From NCBI RefSeq assembly GCF_004362195.1, contig NZ_SNWG01000001.1, positions 2,232,001 to 2,296,000 of the forward strand: a stretch of 64,000 nt of DNA, in the 5' to 3' direction. The first letter of the stretch is position 1. Every line of letters begins with the position of its first letter. The position numbers and the translations under genes were made by a program. Origin of the DNA: Microbacterium sp. BK668 (GTDB lineage Bacteria > Actinomycetota > Actinomycetes > Actinomycetales > Microbacteriaceae). Below the pieces are notes generated by a model, which was not told the DNA's origin, did no database searches, and saw nothing but the letters and a program-made list of their open reading frames with translations. Shown here one piece after another: positions 33,721 to 41,739 of this stretch.

Positions 33721-34393
33721 GCAGTCGGGCGGCGGCCAGTCCGGCCTCCCACACGAGCGCCGAGTCGATCGCCGGTGCTCTGCGCCCGACCAGCTGGGCG
33801 GCGAGGTGGGGCCACGCCGGGTCGGCGTCGATGCGGTGTGCCGCCACGCAGGCCAAGCAGGCCGTCCGGCCGGGGCGCACGACCGGCCCCACCTGGACGC
33901 TCGCTCCTCCGAACACCAAGGGGAGGTGCGTGAGGTCTCTGCCGAGCGCGACGGCCGCCTGCCGCGGCACGACGACATGCTGCGCGATGAGGATGACCGG
34001 CGCGGCCGCGCCGGGTTCGGCCGCCGGCGAGCCGGCCCACGGCTCGACCGACGACGAGACTCCGGATGCCGAGAGCGCTCGCACGACGCTGTCGACGACG
34101 TCATGCGGGGTGGTGTCGGCCACCTGCAGCACGACCTCCCGCCGATCGGCCGGGCGAGGCGTGGCCAGGGCGCGGCGGATCCGCTCGACGAACTGCTCGG
34201 CCTCGCCCGCCCGTCCCCCTAGCGCCGTCCCCACGGCGTCGAGCGCGGCGGGCGGGACACCCTGCTCGAGCTCGTGGACGAGGCGTTCCTGCCACGGCTC
34301 GACGTGCTCGACGATGGCCACGGCGTCGAGACCGAACTGGAGGGTCGAGGCATCCCGCCACAGCGGGGGATGGGCGGGGTCGAGACGCAGCAT
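33524..34393 (-). CDS. Orphan TOMM cyclodehydratase/ThiF-like leader-binding protein
   Basis: A 289-residue protein similar to the cyclodehydratase C-protein or ocin-ThiF-like family of azole-peptide (TOMM) biosynthesis. The N-terminus (RLDPAHPPLWRDASTLQFG) resembles the peptide-clasp leader-binding domain. The C-terminal half carries zinc-type cysteines: CLAC in a TACLACVAAHRIDADPAWP context and HRPHAACRCRSL near the end. No YcaO or precursor gene is nearby. Mycobacteria have a related gene at the same place (Rv3196, from memory). The ATG at 34393 has GAAGG just upstream. It converges with uvrD2 and overlaps it. Confidence 0.68.
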   Translation of the reverse strand: MLRLDPAHPPLWRDASTLQFGLDAVAIVEHVEPWQERLVHELEQGVPPAALDAVGTALGGRAGEAEQFVERIRRALATPRPADRREVVLQVADTTPHDVVDSVVRALSASGVSSSVEPWAGSPAAEPGAAAPVILIAQHVVVPRQAAVALGRDLTHLPLVFGGASVQVGPVVRPGRTACLACVAAHRIDADPAWPHLAAQLVGRRAPAIDSALVWEAGLAAARLLSDAERHPERRSSKSVTIHAASGARTTRTHRPHAACRCRSLSGIAMAPVHEVPATMTARAYARPA

Positions 34394-34488
34394 CCTTCGA
34401 TCTTCGGCGCGCGCACATCGCTGGCGACCCGTTTCCACAGCCGGCCGGCAGCGGCGGCGCCCCTCTGGCCGGCTGGGGAGGAGAGGAG

Positions 34489-35871
34489 TCAGACGGGGCG
34501 TTCGTCGTCCGGCGTGCTCTCGGGCCCGGAGCGGTCGGACCCCCCGCCGTCCTGATCGCCCGCGAGCAGCAGCTCCAGTGCGTCGTCGAACGCGTCGCGC
34601 GCCGGCTCCTCGCCGCGAGCCCGCGCCTGCAGCCGTGCGACGAGACCCGACGGGTCGTCGATGTCCTCCGAGGTCGGCATGAGGTCGGGGTAGTCCCACA
34701 GAGCGTCGCGGGCGCCCACGCCCACGGCATCCGTCACCGCCCGCCACATCGCCGCGGCCTCGCGCATGCGCCGCGGCCGCAGCTCCAGTCCGACCAGCGA
34801 GCCGAGGGCCTGCTCGGCGGGTCCGCCCACGGCCCGGCGGCGACGGACGGCCTCGGCGATGCGCTCCGCGGAGGGAAGGCGGCCGGTGGCGGAAGCCGTG
34901 ACGACGTCGACCCAGCCCTCGATCGTGGCGAGGAGGTTCTCGAGCCTCGTCAGCGCCGCCGTCTGCGCTTCGGAACGGGCGGGCAGCAGCGCGCCGCTCT
35001 CGAGGGCGCTGCGCAGCTCCTCGGGCTGCGACGGATCGAAGCGCGACGCGAGCTCCTCGAGGGCCTCGGTGTCGACATGGATGCCCCGAGCGAACTCGGT
35101 GATCTGGGAGATGACATGCAGTCGCAGCCAGCGCGCGTGGCGGAACAGACGCGCATGGGCGAGCTCGCGGGTGGCGATGTAGAGCGCGAGCTGGTCCTCG
35201 GGGATCTCGAGGTCGCGTCCGAAATCGGCGAAGTTCTGCGGGAGGATCGCCGCCTCGCCGGCGGGGAGCAGGGGGATGCCGACATCGCCGCCGCTGACCA
35301 CCTCCAGCGAGAGCCGGCCGACGACCTGACCCAGCTGCGTCGCGAACAGCGATCCGCCGACGGTGCGCATGAGACGGCCGGCACCCTGCACGAGGCTCTG
35401 CATGTCGTCAGGGGCCTGGTCGCGGAGCGCTGTGGTGAGGGCGTCGGCGATGCTCGTGGCGACCGGTTCGGCGAGCTCCTGCCATACCGGGAGGGTGGCC
35501 TCGACCCAGCCGCCCCGCGTGAGAGCCCGCGGGGACGTCGCCAGCTCGGAGATCGTCGTCGCCTCGCTCAGCCAGAGCGTCGCCAGCGCGAAGGCCTGGT
35601 CGAGGTCGGTCCGCTGACCTGCCGTCACGCCGAGACCGTCCTGATTGGCGATGTGCAGCGCCTGGCGCTGGGCGAGATCCCACGAGATCTCGCCGTCGCC
35701 CTCGAAGGCGCCCTGGAGATTCCGCATGATCGTCTGCATCATCGCGGGGTCGATCCCCATGCCCGTGAGGCGCGAGAGCTGCTCGGGGTCGATGCCGTCG
35801 GCACCTCCGCCGAACAGCTGACGGATCAGCTCCTGGAACTCCTCTTCGGGGCTGCGATCGTCGTCTGCCAC
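34489..35871 (-). CDS. DUF2342 (zincin-like) putative metalloprotease
   Basis: A 460-residue protein of the actinobacterial DUF2342 / zinc-dependent metalloprotease family, sometimes mis-annotated as an F420-biosynthesis protein. The N-terminal 60 residues are Gly/Asp-rich with FQELIRQLFGG and GMGIDPAMMQTIMRNLQ. The predicted active-site helix reads ATRELAHARLFRHARWL, so the first His of HExxH is Arg. Downstream helices (EAVRRRRAVGGPAEQALGSL) are conserved. The GTG at 35871 follows AAAGGCGG. It diverges from the S16 protease gene, as Rv3195 does from Rv3194c (from memory). Protease activity is unproven. Confidence 0.8.
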   Translation of the reverse strand: MADDDRSPEEEFQELIRQLFGGGADGIDPEQLSRLTGMGIDPAMMQTIMRNLQGAFEGDGEISWDLAQRQALHIANQDGLGVTAGQRTDLDQAFALATLWLSEATTISELATSPRALTRGGWVEATLPVWQELAEPVATSIADALTTALRDQAPDDMQSLVQGAGRLMRTVGGSLFATQLGQVVGRLSLEVVSGGDVGIPLLPAGEAAILPQNFADFGRDLEIPEDQLALYIATRELAHARLFRHARWLRLHVISQITEFARGIHVDTEALEELASRFDPSQPEELRSALESGALLPARSEAQTAALTRLENLLATIEGWVDVVTASATGRLPSAERIAEAVRRRRAVGGPAEQALGSLVGLELRPRRMREAAAMWRAVTDAVGVGARDALWDYPDLMPTSEDIDDPSGLVARLQARARGEEPARDAFDDALELLLAGDQDGGGSDRSGPESTPDDERPV

Positions 35872-36007
35872 TTCAGCCGCCTTTCAGCCGGGTGATGAGC
35901 TTGCGCTCTACGCTAGTCGCACGCATCCTCGCGCTCCCCGGCCCGGACCTTCACGCTGTACGCCGGTCGCGAACGACACGCGAATCCACCGGTGAGAAAG
36001 GTCCAAC

Positions 36008-37132
36008 GTGGCTCTGCCCGAAGAGAACGGTCCCCTCGCGCCTGCCCCTCGGCGGCGCATGAGCCGCAGCGCTCTGGCCGGCGTGTGGGCTCTCGCGGTC
36101 GCGATGGTGGTGCTGCTCGTCCTGACCCTCCTGCCCACGGCCTACGTCATCCAGCGACCCGGCCCCGTGTACAACACGCTCGGCACGGCGACGTCCGCCG
36201 ACGGCGAGGACGTGCCGCTCATCTCCGTGGAGGGCGCCGAGACGTACCCGACGTCCGGAGCGCTGGACCTCCTGACCGTCCAGGTCGTCGGCAACCGCGA
36301 GCGCACGCCCAACTGGGTCGAGCTCGCGACCGCGTGGTTCGATCCGACGAAGGCCGTCCTGCCCCTGGATGCCGTGTTCCCGGCGAACCAGACGAGCGAG
36401 GAGCGCAACGCCGAGAGCTCGGCGATGATGATCGACTCCCAGAAGGAGGCGACGGCCGCGGCCCTGAGCGAGCTCGGATACGACGTCGTGCCCCGGCTGA
36501 CCGTCCACTCGTTCACCGAGGACTCCGCGGCCGCGGAGGTGCTGCAGGAGGGCGACGTCATCCTGGCGGCCGATGGGACCGACGTCGCCTCCGGGGAACA
36601 GCTGCGGGACATCGTCAACGCCGGCGACGGCGCGCCCGTGACCCTCACGATCGACCGGGACGGCGGCGCGATGAACGTGAGCGTCACCCCCCGCGAGGCG
36701 GAGATCGACGGGGAGACGCTGTGGCTCCTCGGAATCACGCTCCTCAACGACTATGAGTTCCCGATCGACGTGGCGATCCAGCTGAACAACGTGGGCGGTC
36801 CGAGCGCCGGCATGATGTTCGCCCTCGGAATCATCGACACGCTCACGCCCGGGGAGCTCAACGGCGGCCAGAAGGTCGCCGGGACGGGCACGATCACCGC
36901 CGACGGCACCGTCGGCCCCATCGGCGGCATCCGGCAGAAGCTGTGGGGCGCCGATGGAGCGGGAGCGGACTACTTCCTCGCGCCCGAGGCGAACTGCGAT
37001 GAGGTCGTGGGGCACATCCCGTCCGGGCTGCGCGTCTTCGCGGTCGAGACCCTCGACGACGCGCTGGACGCCCTGTCGGCGGTCCGCGAGGGGGCCGACC
37101 TCGATGCCCTCCCGACGTGCACCGCGGGGTGA
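36008..37132 (+). CDS. PDZ-domain Lon-like (S16) membrane-anchored protease
   Basis: A 374-residue protease of the YlbL type. It has one N-terminal membrane helix (LAGVWALAVAMVVLLVLTLL), a juxtamembrane YVIQRPGPVYNTLG motif, a PDZ domain (about 160-240: EDSAAAEVLQEGDVILAADG), and an S16 catalytic domain. The Ser-Lys dyad is visible: Ser in VGGPSAGMMFALGIID and Lys in PIGGIRQKLWGA. It would cleave membrane or exported substrates outside the cytoplasmic membrane. A GAGAAAGG ribosome site precedes GTG 36008. It neighbours the UPF0182 gene, as in other Actinobacteria. Confidence 0.9.
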   Translation: MALPEENGPLAPAPRRRMSRSALAGVWALAVAMVVLLVLTLLPTAYVIQRPGPVYNTLGTATSADGEDVPLISVEGAETYPTSGALDLLTVQVVGNRERTPNWVELATAWFDPTKAVLPLDAVFPANQTSEERNAESSAMMIDSQKEATAAALSELGYDVVPRLTVHSFTEDSAAAEVLQEGDVILAADGTDVASGEQLRDIVNAGDGAPVTLTIDRDGGAMNVSVTPREAEIDGETLWLLGITLLNDYEFPIDVAIQLNNVGGPSAGMMFALGIIDTLTPGELNGGQKVAGTGTITADGTVGPIGGIRQKLWGADGAGADYFLAPEANCDEVVGHIPSGLRVFAVETLDDALDALSAVREGADLDALPTCTAG

Positions 37133-37150
37133 GCGGTCCTCAGGGAGTTC

Positions 37151-37168
37151 GCCGAGCGCGGACTCGGC
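37151..37168 (+). terminator. Weak hairpin after the S16 protease gene
   Basis: Arms GCCGAG (37151-37156) and CTCGGC (37163-37168) with a 6-nt loop lie in the 69-bp gap before the UPF0182 gene. The stem is short and no T-tract follows. Confidence 0.35.
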
Positions 37169-37189
37169 ATTCGCCCAGAACGGCCCGCC

Positions 37190-37195
37190 TAGGAT
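37190..37195 (+). promoter_or_regulatory. TAGGAT -10 box, leaderless start of the UPF0182 gene
   Basis: TAGGAT followed by 6 bp and GTG 37202. Confidence 0.55.
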
Positions 37196-37201
37196 GAGAC
37201 G

Positions 37202-40117
37202 GTGACCACGACGTCAGCGCCGAATCAGGCCACGCCCTCCCGAACCCGGCGGATCATCGCCATAACCCTCGCGATCATCGCCGCCCTCGTGGTGGCGTTC
37301 TTCATCTTCGCGAACCTCTACGCAGACTGGCTGTGGTACGAGCAGCTCGGGTTCCAGAGCGTGCTGATCACCCAATGGCTCGCGCGACTGGCGATGTTCG
37401 TCGTCGGATTCCTCGGCATGGCCGTGCCGGTCTGGCTCGCCATCCAGCTGGCGTATCGCCTGCGTCCCGTGTACGCGCGCCTGAGCTCGCAGCTGGACCG
37501 CTACCAGGAGGTCGTCGAGCCGCTGCGCCGCCTGGCGATGTGGGGCATCCCGGTCTTCTTCGGGTTCTTCGCCGGCTTCGCCGCCTCCGCCCAGTGGGAG
37601 ACGACGTGGATGTGGATCAACGGCGTGCAGACGGCCATGACCGATCCGCAGTTCGGCCTCGACACCGGCTTCTACCTCTTCGCGATGCCCTTCTACAGCT
37701 CGCTGCTCGGCTTCCTCTCGGCGGTCCTGCTCGTGTGCCTCCTCGTGACAGGCCTCGTGTCCTACCTCTACGGGTCGGTACGCGTCGGGCAGCGCGAGCT
37801 GCGCATCTCCAAGGCGGCACGCATCCAGCTCGCCGTCCTCGCCGGTCTCTACCTGCTCGTGCAGGGAGCCAGCCTCTGGCTCGACCGCTACAAGACGCTC
37901 GTCGAGCCGGGCGATCGCATCGTCGGACCGGGCTACGTCGGCACCCACGCCATCATCCCCGGCCTCACGATCCTGTCGATCGTCGCCATCCTCGTCGCGA
38001 TCCTCTTCTTCGTGACCGCCGTCATCGGCCGGTGGCGCTACCCGCTCATCGCGACGGCGCTCCTCATCGTCTCGGCGATCGTGCTCGGCGTCGGCTACCC
38101 GTGGGTGCTCAACACCTTCCAGGTGCGCCCCAACCAGCTCGCGCTCGAGGGCGAGTTCTACCAGCGCAACATCGACATGACGAAGGAGGCCTACGGGATC
38201 GCGGGCCTCGACAAGAGCGACTACACCGCCACGACGGACGCCGAGCCCGGTCAGCTGCGTGCCGACGCGGCCACGACCGCGCAGATCCGCATCATGGACC
38301 CGGCGATCATCAGCCCCACGATCCGCCAGCTCGAGCAGTTCCGCTCGTACTACCAGTTCGCCGACCCGCTCGACGTCGACCGCTACGAGATCGACGGCGT
38401 CTCGCAGGACACCGTGGTGTCGGTGCGCGAGCTCGATGTCTCGCAGCTCGGGAACGCGGCATCCTGGCAGAACTCCACCCTCGTCTACACCCACGGCTAC
38501 GGGATCGTCGCGGCCAAGGGCAACGACCGTACGACCGACGGCAATCCCGTGTTCATCGAGCGCGGCATCCCGGTCTCGGGCATCCTGACCGACCAGGAGG
38601 ACTTCGAGCCGCGCGTCTACTTCGGCGAGGACTCGCCCGCGTACTCGATCGTGGGCGCACCCGCGGGCACGGCGCCGATCGAGCTCGACTACCCCGCGGG
38701 CGAGGACGGCGCGACCGAGACCAAGACGACGTTCGAGGGCGACGGCGGCCCGAGCGTCGGCAACGTCTTCAATCGGCTCATCTACGCCCTGAAGTTCCAG
38801 TCCGAGCAGATCCTCTTCTCCGACTACCTCAACGAGGACTCGCAGATCCTGTACGACCGCGACCCGCGTCAGCGCGTGCAGAAGGCGGCGCCCTACCTGG
38901 AGCTCGACAGCGACCCGTACCCCAGCATCGTCGACGGCCGGATCGTCTGGATCATCGACGGCTACACGACCAGTGACGACTACCCGTACTCCACGCTCGT
39001 GAGCCTGTCGCAGGCGATCGCGGACGCGAACAACGAGGCCCCGCGCGTGGCCCTCGACAATGTCAACTACATCCGCAACTCGGTGAAGGCGACCGTCGAC
39101 GCGTACGACGGCTCCGTCACGCTCTACGCGTGGGATGTGGAGGACCCGATCCTCCAGACGTGGCAGAAGGTCTACCCGTCGACGCTGAAGCCGATCTCGT
39201 CCATGTCGGCCGACCTGATGAGTCACGTGCGCTACCCGACCGACCTCTTCAAGGCCCAGCGCGCCATGCTCGGGGTGTACCACGTCGACGACGCGCAGTC
39301 GTTCTATCAGCGCGACAACGCCTGGACCACGCCCAACGACCCGCAGAACCAGAACCAGCTCCAGCCGCCGTACTACCTGACGATGCAGATGCCGGGTCAG
39401 GAGGCGCCGTCGTACTCGATGTTCACGAGCTTCATCCCGGGCGGTGAGAACACGCGGAACGTCCTCATGGGCTACCTCGCGGTCGACTCCAACGCCGGCA
39501 ACGAAGAGGGCGTCAGGGCGGAGGACTACGGCAAGCTCAGGATGCTGGTGATCGACGCCGACACGAGCGTGCCCGGTCCCGGCCAGGTGCAGAACACCTT
39601 CGACGCCGATCCGCAGGTCTCCGCCTTCATCAACATCCTGAGGCAGGGCCAGTCCGACGTCCTCAACGGCAACCTCCTGACGCTCCCGGTCGGAGGCGGC
39701 CTCCTGTACGTCCAGCCGGTGTTCGTCCAGTCGTCGGGCGCCACGAAGCTGCCGACTCTGCAGAAGGTGCTGGTGTCGTTCGGCAACCAGGTGGCCTTCG
39801 AGGACACCCTCAACGAGGCGCTCGACGCGCTGTTCGGCGGCGACTCCGGCGCCGAGGCGGGCGACAACGAGGTGGCTCCGACGCCCGCGCCCACCGAGCC
39901 GGAGACCGCGCCGACGCCCGCGCCCACCCCGACCGAGCCGGCCCCGCAGCCGTCTCCGTCGGCGCCCGCCGACGCGTACGAAGCGGCCCTGCAGGAAGCG
40001 CAGCAGGCGATGATCGATCGTCAGACCGCGCTCACTGCCGGAGACTGGGCGGCGTACGGAGAAGCCGACGCCCGGCTGACCGCGGCCGTCGAGAGGCTCA
40101 TCGAACTGGGCGGCTGA
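37202..40117 (+). CDS. UPF0182 family large membrane protein
   Basis: A 971-residue protein of the actinobacterial UPF0182 family (Rv3193c-like). The N-terminal third has about seven membrane helices (for example AITLAIIAALVVAFFIFANL and AVLLVCLLVTGLVSYLYGSV). A large extracellular domain of about 550 residues follows, with conserved segments such as VRPNQLALEGEFYQRNID and PSYSMFTSFIPGG. The C-terminus is a Pro/Ala/Thr-rich linker (repeating TPAP) and a short helical end. Function is unknown; the size and ectodomain suggest an envelope-processing role together with the neighbouring S16 protease. The start is fixed by the TAGGAT box. Confidence 0.9.
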   Translation: MTTTSAPNQATPSRTRRIIAITLAIIAALVVAFFIFANLYADWLWYEQLGFQSVLITQWLARLAMFVVGFLGMAVPVWLAIQLAYRLRPVYARLSSQLDRYQEVVEPLRRLAMWGIPVFFGFFAGFAASAQWETTWMWINGVQTAMTDPQFGLDTGFYLFAMPFYSSLLGFLSAVLLVCLLVTGLVSYLYGSVRVGQRELRISKAARIQLAVLAGLYLLVQGASLWLDRYKTLVEPGDRIVGPGYVGTHAIIPGLTILSIVAILVAILFFVTAVIGRWRYPLIATALLIVSAIVLGVGYPWVLNTFQVRPNQLALEGEFYQRNIDMTKEAYGIAGLDKSDYTATTDAEPGQLRADAATTAQIRIMDPAIISPTIRQLEQFRSYYQFADPLDVDRYEIDGVSQDTVVSVRELDVSQLGNAASWQNSTLVYTHGYGIVAAKGNDRTTDGNPVFIERGIPVSGILTDQEDFEPRVYFGEDSPAYSIVGAPAGTAPIELDYPAGEDGATETKTTFEGDGGPSVGNVFNRLIYALKFQSEQILFSDYLNEDSQILYDRDPRQRVQKAAPYLELDSDPYPSIVDGRIVWIIDGYTTSDDYPYSTLVSLSQAIADANNEAPRVALDNVNYIRNSVKATVDAYDGSVTLYAWDVEDPILQTWQKVYPSTLKPISSMSADLMSHVRYPTDLFKAQRAMLGVYHVDDAQSFYQRDNAWTTPNDPQNQNQLQPPYYLTMQMPGQEAPSYSMFTSFIPGGENTRNVLMGYLAVDSNAGNEEGVRAEDYGKLRMLVIDADTSVPGPGQVQNTFDADPQVSAFINILRQGQSDVLNGNLLTLPVGGGLLYVQPVFVQSSGATKLPTLQKVLVSFGNQVAFEDTLNEALDALFGGDSGAEAGDNEVAPTPAPTEPETAPTPAPTPTEPAPQPSPSAPADAYEAALQEAQQAMIDRQTALTAGDWAAYGEADARLTAAVERLIELGG

Positions 40118-40162
40118 GCGCCTCGCCTGCGCGGCCGGGGCCGGGCGGGCGACCGCTCGGCC

Positions 40163-41056
40163 TCAGCCCGTCAGGACCCAGTACCAGATCAGCAGCAGGG
40201 TCACGCCGAAGCCCGCGATCTGATTGATCCACAGGAAGCGATCCCAGCCGCGCGTCGCCGTCTCGGCGGTCTCGTCGGTCACGCCGCGGTAGGGCCAGAC
40301 GGCCGCGAGGTACGGCAGTGCGAGGATCGCCGCGAGCGGCCCGGGCCACGCGCTCGCGAGCATGACGACCCCCGCCCCGGCGTAGCAGGCAAGGGCGAAC
40401 CACACCGTCCACCGCGCTCCCCGCGCCGTGGCGATCGACGAGATGCCCGCCTCCCGGTCGGCGATGACATCCTGCACGGCGCCGAAGGCGTGCGAGGCGA
40501 CGCCCCACAGCGCGAAGGCGAGGATGACCGCGGCAAGCTGCCACGTCCACACCGCTCCGGCGAGGACAAGACCGTAGACGGCGGGGGAGAAGAAGTGGAT
40601 GCTGCTGGTCACGGAGTCCGCGAACGGCCGTTCCTTCAGCCGCAGCGGCGGGGCGCTGTAGAAGACCACGAAGAACAGGCTCAGCGCCAGCACCAGCCAG
40701 GACAGCGGTGAGCCCGCGATCACGAGGAAGACGACGAAGGGAAGGCAGGACAGACCGGCGGCCCACAGCGTGATGCCGTGCATGCGGCGGTCGAGCACCG
40801 CTCCGTGCGCGCCGCCCTTGCGCGGGTTGCGCAGATCCGACTCGTAGTCGAAGACGTCGTTGATGCCGTACATCGCGAGGTTGTACGGCACCAGGAAGAA
40901 CAGCGTGCCGATGACGAAGACGGCGTCGACCTGCCGGGTGGTGAGGAGGTAGGCGGCGGCGAAAGGAAACGCGGTGTTGATCCAGCTGACCGGGCGCGAC
41001 GAGACGAAGAGGTCCCGCACGACGCGACGCACCGGCAGATGCTCCGTCGAGCTCAC
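40163..41056 (-). CDS. crtEb: Lycopene elongase (UbiA-family prenyltransferase)
   Basis: A 297-residue polytopic UbiA-superfamily enzyme. The first Asp-rich motif is NDVFDYESD and the second is QDVIADREAGISS, with helices typical of the family. As the last gene of a crt operon with heterodimeric cyclases it should add dimethylallyl units to lycopene to give C50 carotenoids (flavuxanthin-type intermediates). The GTG start at 41056 overlaps the crtYf stop (GTGA), and this decides the start. It converges with the UPF0182 gene; the 45-bp gap is GC-rich without a convincing terminator. Confidence 0.9.
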   Translation of the reverse strand: MSSTEHLPVRRVVRDLFVSSRPVSWINTAFPFAAAYLLTTRQVDAVFVIGTLFFLVPYNLAMYGINDVFDYESDLRNPRKGGAHGAVLDRRMHGITLWAAGLSCLPFVVFLVIAGSPLSWLVLALSLFFVVFYSAPPLRLKERPFADSVTSSIHFFSPAVYGLVLAGAVWTWQLAAVILAFALWGVASHAFGAVQDVIADREAGISSIATARGARWTVWFALACYAGAGVVMLASAWPGPLAAILALPYLAAVWPYRGVTDETAETATRGWDRFLWINQIAGFGVTLLLIWYWVLTG

Positions 41057-41361
41057 GCGGTCCTCCTCGGCGTGAGCAGCGTGTACACCGCCGGGATCAG
41101 GAACGCCGCGCACAGCGAGTAGGAGAAGTCCTCGATGGGGGCGATGCCGATCCGCACGCCGCTGAGCTGATCCTCGGGGTACTCGATCAGCCCTGAGCCG
41201 ATCATCAGGTTGTCGAAGACGGCGGTGAGCGCGAGCAGCACGACCGCGGCGATGGCAGAGGCCAGCATCCGTCGCCCGAAGTGCGGCCGCCGGAGCGTCG
41301 AGAGGGTGACGACGATCGTGAGGAGGATGAACGGCACGACGATCATCGGGTAGGTGATCAC
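41053..41361 (-). CDS. crtYf: C50 carotenoid cyclase subunit (lycopene cyclase domain), CrtYf-like
   Basis: A 102-residue membrane protein with three helices and the lycopene-cyclase domain pattern: LSTLRRPHFGRR, LTAVFDNLMIGSGLIEYPE, and GIAPIEDFSYSLCAAFLIP with the conserved acidic pair. Two such subunits (CrtYe and CrtYf) form the cyclase that closes epsilon, gamma or beta rings on C50 carotenoids. It starts at GTG 41361, overlapping the crtYe stop, and overlaps crtEb by 4 bp. It is shorter than the C. glutamicum subunit (about 129 residues, from memory). Confidence 0.85.
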   Translation of the reverse strand: MITYPMIVVPFILLTIVVTLSTLRRPHFGRRMLASAIAAVVLLALTAVFDNLMIGSGLIEYPEDQLSGVRIGIAPIEDFSYSLCAAFLIPAVYTLLTPRRTA

Positions 41362-41738
41362 GTCTGGTCGCTCCGTCCCGGCTTCACGGCGGACCCGGCC
41401 GACGCCTCCGAAGCCGATCCCCGCCGGCCCCGGGCGAGCAGGCGCATCGCGCCCGCCCACGTGACGAGGGCGAGGTAGCACAGGAAGATCAGGAAGACCG
41501 GCTCCTCCAGCGGGAGCTCGGGGGCGAAGTCGAATCCCACGTACAGCGGGCTGTCGCCCTTGAGGAAGATGCCGTTCGCGATGCCCACGGCGTCCCACGC
41601 CAGGAAGAAGACGGTGCCGATCCCGACGGCGGCGAGCGTGCGGCCGGCGGCGACAGGCAGGGCGAGGCGCCAGCGCAGGTCGATGATCACGATGCCCGCG
41701 AGCGAGAGGAGGATCGCGAGGAGATACAGTCCCGGCAC
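41358..41738 (-). CDS. crtYe: C50 carotenoid cyclase subunit (lycopene cyclase domain), CrtYe-like
   Basis: A 126-residue membrane protein with three helices. Family residues are visible in IIDLRWRLAL, FFLAWDAVGIANGIF and LPLEEPVFLIFLCYLALVTW, where Asp and Glu pairs sit at the membrane face. The C-terminal 25 residues are polar. It begins at GTG 41738, one base after the crtI stop, and ends overlapping crtYf. It would pair with CrtYf. Ring type cannot be read from sequence alone. Confidence 0.85.
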   Translation of the reverse strand: MPGLYLLAILLSLAGIVIIDLRWRLALPVAAGRTLAAVGIGTVFFLAWDAVGIANGIFLKGDSPLYVGFDFAPELPLEEPVFLIFLCYLALVTWAGAMRLLARGRRGSASEASAGSAVKPGRSDQT

Positions 41739-41739
41739 G

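Noticed and set aside
37214..39283. A 689-codon His/Arg/Glu-rich open frame on the minus strand
   Set aside because: It is the shadow of the UPF0182 gene; composition is typical of an antisense frame.
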